Below, in pieces: positions 14,801-16,925 of a DNA stretch of 16,925 nucleotides. Within the stretch, counting starts at the first letter, position 1. Each line of letters starts with the position of its first letter. Origin of the DNA: Clostridia bacterium (GTDB taxonomy: Bacteria > Bacillota > Clostridia > Peptostreptococcales > Anaerovoracaceae). The stretch spans positions 1 through 16,925 of the forward strand of contig JAKSSQ010000010.1 of the NCBI GenBank assembly GCA_024403005.1, given 5' to 3'. Under the pieces are notes generated by a model. It worked only from the letters and a program-made list of their open reading frames with translations, was not told the origin of the DNA and searched no databases. A program made the position numbers and the translations under genes.

Positions 14801-15585
14801 CATACGGGCTTGGTTCTGTTCAGGTCTTCTCTTACTGCCAGGTAGTCGTTATAAGCGCCCTGGAGCAGTTCGTCTTCGAACTTAACGCTGTCGATAATTG
14901 TGCCGAAAGTTGTATGTCTGCAGTGGTCGGACCAGTAGGTGTCGATCATGCGGATTTCTGTAATTGTCGGATTTCTGTCTTCGCTCTTGAAGTATTCCTT
15001 GCAGAACTTCAGGTCGTTTAAGTCCATAGCGAGGCCGTAGTCCTTAATGAACTTCTTAAGGCCTTCTGCGTCCAGATCTGTGAACCCATCAAGTACAGCT
15101 ACTTCTGTGGGAACATCGTATTCCATCTGGAGAGTTGCGGGAACTGCCAGATCTGCTTCTCTGGATTCTACGGGGTTGATTAAATATGCCTTAATTGCAG
15201 CTACATCTGCATCGGACAGGTCGCCGTAGAGAGCGTAAACCTTAGCAGCCTTAACTGTGGGTCTTTCTTCCTGAGCGATAATCTGGATGCACTGTGCAGC
15301 GGAGTCGGATCTCTGGTCGTACTGGCCGGGCAGTGGTTCAACGGCAAATACCTTAGCGTCGCCAAGGTCAAGTTCGTCGTAAACGGAGTCTACCTGAGGT
15401 TCGGAGAATACAACCTGCTTTGCATATTCGAAGAGTTCCGGACGAATATTTTCTGCATCGTAACGGTTGATAACTCTTACGGATTCCAGGCCCTTAATTC
15501 CGAGAAGGCCTGTTGCTTCGGAAAGCAGACCTCTGGCTTCAGATGCGAATGCTTCCTTCTTTTCAACAAATACTCTATATACCAT
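11893..15585 (-). CDS. purL: Phosphoribosylformylglycinamidine synthase, single-chain
   Basis: A 1230-residue enzyme that converts FGAR, glutamine and ATP to FGAM in purine synthesis. It is the large one-chain form, with the synthetase and glutaminase fused, in contrast to the PurS/PurL/PurQ complex of bacilli. Visible: IRMIDTYWSDHCRHTTFGT in the N-terminal half, FKNETHNHPTEIEPFGGAAT and GGAIRDPLSGR of the AIRS-like ATP site, and a class I glutamine amidotransferase at the C-terminus with IPGGFSGGDEPDGSGKF, the nucleophile Cys1071 in MCGICNGAQ, and His1201/Glu1203 in GHYER. The order and spacing match the enteric enzyme. The start overlaps the purD stop as TAATG, with AAGGA 6 nt upstream. It is the last gene of a purHDL segment, ending at a strong terminator. 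Confidence 0.97.
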   Translation of the reverse strand: MVYRVFVEKKEAFASEARGLLSEATGLLGIKGLESVRVINRYDAENIRPELFEYAKQVVFSEPQVDSVYDELDLGDAKVFAVEPLPGQYDQRSDSAAQCIQIIAQEERPTVKAAKVYALYGDLSDADVAAIKAYLINPVESREADLAVPATLQMEYDVPTEVAVLDGFTDLDAEGLKKFIKDYGLAMDLNDLKFCKEYFKSEDRNPTITEIRMIDTYWSDHCRHTTFGTIIDSVKFEDELLQGAYNDYLAVREDLNRTKPVCFMDIATIAVKALKKAGKLDKLDESEEINACTVKVDVEIEGKTEPWLLLFKNETHNHPTEIEPFGGAATCVGGAIRDPLSGRAYVYAAMRVTGAGDPLAPLSETIPGKIPQRKLTYTAASGYSSYGNQIGLTTGIVDEIYHPGYVAKRMEIGAVAAAAPQENVVRETPAPGDVVILLGGGTGRDGIGGATGSSKAHDSHSVETCGAEVQKGNAPEERKIQRLFRDGNATRLIKRCDDFGAGGVSVAIGELADGLDIDLNKVPKKYEGLDGTELAISESQERMACVVAAENADKFIAMAAKENLNAVVVATVKEEKRLTICWNGKAIVDISREFLNSNGAEKHIDVEIKASKAVENKKLEGSFAEKFTAVASDLNCCSKKGLAERFDTTVGTGTVLMPFGGKNQLTPVQAMVHKIAVEGRHADTCSYMSWGYNPFITEQSPYHGAYLAVVESVAKLIATGAEVKDVYLRFQEYFEKLGSDPKRWGKPMAALLGAFKAQMDLGIGSIGGKDSMSGTFEDLDVPPTLVSFAIATDDNKSVISPEFKAAGNSVIRIAPAKTEAGLPCAESLKECFEKVTKLQREGKAVASYTPCMGGVAEAILKMAVGNGFGFEFTDALTEEEIFGYDYGAFLVEVTEVPEGAQVIGKVTAEQNMVYGDACIPMADLCAAYEDKLEPVFPCNVKQDIGPIKEFEYKVTSWPKPAIKVAKPKILIPAFPGTNCEYDVALAARDAGGEPEIVVVRNLTADAVAQSVEEFAKAIKTAQIIAIPGGFSGGDEPDGSGKFITAFFRNEAVKDAVTDLLDNRDGLMCGICNGAQALIKMGLVPYGKIMDTDETFPTLTFNAIARHQNKIVRTRVASNMSPWMSLVNVGEVYNVAISHGEGRFVASPEMIAELEKNGQIATQYVDLDGNVTGDIRYNPNGSAYAIEGITSPDGRVFARMGHYERAGNGLLVNVPGNYEQRMFEAGVKYFK

Positions 15586-16859
15586 TACTTATCCTTCCCC
15601 AAAGCTGCCAGAGCTTTGCTTCCAATATCGTTTCTATAGTATGCATTGCCGAAGCTAATGCGCTTAACCATCTTGTATGCAGCGTCGATTGCTGCGGGGA
15701 GATCTGCTGCTGTAGCTGTGCATCCGAGAACTCTGCCGCCGTTTGTAACCAGCTTGCCGTCCTTTTCTGCAGCCCCTGCAACATAAACGCAGGGCTTAAC
15801 GTCTGCGGGGATATCCATTTCGTAGCCCTTTTCGTAGGACTGGGGATAGCCCTTGGAAGCCATGATTACGCAGCAGGCGCTTTCGTCTGCCCATTCAACG
15901 TTAATGTCTGCAAGTCTTTCTTCTGTGACCGCCATCATTACGTCCAGCAGGTCTGTCTTAAGGAGCGGCAGAACTACCTGAGTTTCGGGGTCGCCGAATC
16001 TGCAGTTATATTCGATTACCTTGGGGCCGTCCTTGGTAATCATGAGGCCGAAGTAGAGGCAGCCCTTGAATGTGCGGCCTTCCTTGTTCATTGCAGCCAT
16101 TGTGGGCAGGAAAATTTCTTCCATGCAGCGGTCTGCAACTTCCTTTGTGTAATACGGGTTGGGAGCGATGGTTCCCATGCCGCCTGTGTTCAGGCCCTGG
16201 TCGCCGTCCATGGCTCTCTTGTGGTCCATGGAGGAGATCATGGGAACTACTGTCTTACCGTCTGTGAAGGAAAGAACGGATACTTCCGGGCCTTCCAGGA
16301 ATTCTTCGATAACGATATTGTTGCCGCTGTCGCCGAACTGCTTATCTTCCATGATAGACTTGATTGCGTCCTTAGCTTCTTCGCGGCTCATTGCGATGAT
16401 AACGCCCTTACCGAGAGCAAGGCCGTCTGCCTTGATAACTGTGGGGATGGGGCAGCTTTCAACGTACTTCTGTGCAGCCTTTGCATCGCTGAACACTTCG
16501 TAAGCAGCTGTGGGAATGCCGTACTTCTTCATGAGGTCCTTGGAGAATACTTTGCTGCCTTCGATGATTGCAGCCTTAGCCTGCGGACCGAAGCAGGGAA
16601 TTCCTTCAGCTTCCAGAGCGTCTACGCAGCCGTCTACAAGGGGATTGTCAGGAGCAACTACTGCATAGTCGATTTTGCTATCCAGAGCGAACTTTACAAT
16701 TCCTGCCTTGTCGTCTGCCTTAATGCCTGTAAGAACTGCATCGTCTGCCATGCCTGCGTTGCCGGGCAGAGCGTAAATGCATTCCACATTCTTGTTTTCC
16801 TTAATCTTTTTAATTATGGCGTGTTCTCTTCCGCCGCTTCCTACTACAAGAACTTTCAT
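15585..16859 (-). CDS. purD: Phosphoribosylamine-glycine ligase (GAR synthetase)
   Basis: A 424-residue ATP-grasp enzyme that joins phosphoribosylamine and glycine. The N-terminal MKVLVVGSGGREHAI, PTVIKADGLALGKGV (139-153), DGDQGLNTGGMG (218-229) and IEYNCRFGDPETQ (282-294) are the standard PurD signatures, and the length is typical. AGGAGG lies 5 nt before the ATG and overlaps the TAG stop of purH, 9 nt away. The stop is fused to the purL start (TAATG), so the three genes form one translationally coupled operon. The operon promoter and any purine-responsive control lie outside the window. Confidence 0.97.
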   Translation of the reverse strand: MKVLVVGSGGREHAIIKKIKENKNVECIYALPGNAGMADDAVLTGIKADDKAGIVKFALDSKIDYAVVAPDNPLVDGCVDALEAEGIPCFGPQAKAAIIEGSKVFSKDLMKKYGIPTAAYEVFSDAKAAQKYVESCPIPTVIKADGLALGKGVIIAMSREEAKDAIKSIMEDKQFGDSGNNIVIEEFLEGPEVSVLSFTDGKTVVPMISSMDHKRAMDGDQGLNTGGMGTIAPNPYYTKEVADRCMEEIFLPTMAAMNKEGRTFKGCLYFGLMITKDGPKVIEYNCRFGDPETQVVLPLLKTDLLDVMMAVTEERLADINVEWADESACCVIMASKGYPQSYEKGYEMDIPADVKPCVYVAGAAEKDGKLVTNGGRVLGCTATAADLPAAIDAAYKMVKRISFGNAYYRNDIGSKALAALGKDK

Positions 16860-16868
16860 TCGATCCTC

Positions 16869-16925
16869 CTAGTGATGGAACAGACGCATTCCTGTGAATG
16901 CCATTACGATGTTGTATTTATTTGC
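16869..16925 (-). CDS. purH: PurH, bifunctional AICAR formyltransferase/IMP cyclohydrolase (last 18 residues only)
   Basis: The minus strand from the window edge reads ANKYNIVMAFTGMRLFHH then TAG at 16871-16869. The ending NI.M.FTGMR.F.H is the conserved PurH C-terminus (enteric form ends FTDMRHFRH). Position directly before purD is the usual gene order. The rest of the gene lies outside the window. Confidence 0.88.
   Translation of the reverse strand, partial: ANKYNIVMAFTGMRLFHH

Noticed and set aside
1..16925. CRISPR arrays, tRNA/rRNA genes, insertion sequences or prophage genes
   Set aside because: No regularly spaced repeats, tRNA-like folds, transposase motifs or phage genes were seen on either strand.

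Overview
The window reads as chromosomal core DNA of a low-to-mid GC Gram-positive anaerobe, most likely a member of the Clostridia (Bacillota). The reasons are strong AGGAGG-type ribosome binding sites, sigma-A-like promoters, U-tailed intrinsic terminators after nearly every unit, a lipoprotein and a signal-peptide-bearing nuclease, a two-gene NifS/IscU iron-sulfur unit, and a full-length single-chain PurL. Species-level placement is not possible from the sequence alone. Apart from a small regulator and a secreted nuclease, everything is encoded on the minus strand.

Layout, left to right. (1) 1-1208: a partial Wzz-like membrane protein (minus) divergent from a small Cro/CI-type regulator (plus), with a perfect inverted repeat between them that overlaps the predicted start of the Wzz-like transcript. 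(2) 1234-3876: a lysC-asd operon (aspartokinase, aspartate-semialdehyde dehydrogenase) preceded by a complete ribosome-mediated attenuator: consensus promoter, 32-codon leader peptide with 9 threonine codons, a 15-bp antiterminator and a mutually exclusive U-tailed terminator. (3) 3934-6098: a single large gene for an uncharacterised 685-residue protein with its own promoter and terminator. (4) 6164-7875: iscS(nifS)-iscU under a consensus promoter carrying two TACCTA/TAGGTA dyads, probably an Rrf2/IscR-type operator. (5) 7923-9035: a solitary eutH-like ethanolamine permease whose predicted promoter lies so close to the start codon that the mRNA may be leaderless. (6) 9081-11626: a divergent secreted DNA/RNA non-specific endonuclease that overlaps tail-to-tail with an acyltransferase-3 membrane protein, which is itself translationally overlapped with an upstream lipoprotein gene. 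(7) 11729-11831: a cluster of GGGGACGGG / CTTTAG palindromes with no gene. (8) 11844-16925: the distal end of a purine operon, purH (3' end only), purD, purL, closed by a strong terminator.

The genes are mostly independent housekeeping units: aspartate-family amino acid synthesis, Fe-S cluster assembly and de novo purine synthesis, interspersed with envelope genes. The most noteworthy part is the thr-leader attenuator in front of lysC, because aspartokinase genes of Bacillota are classically associated with the lysine riboswitch or T-boxes rather than with a threonine leader peptide.
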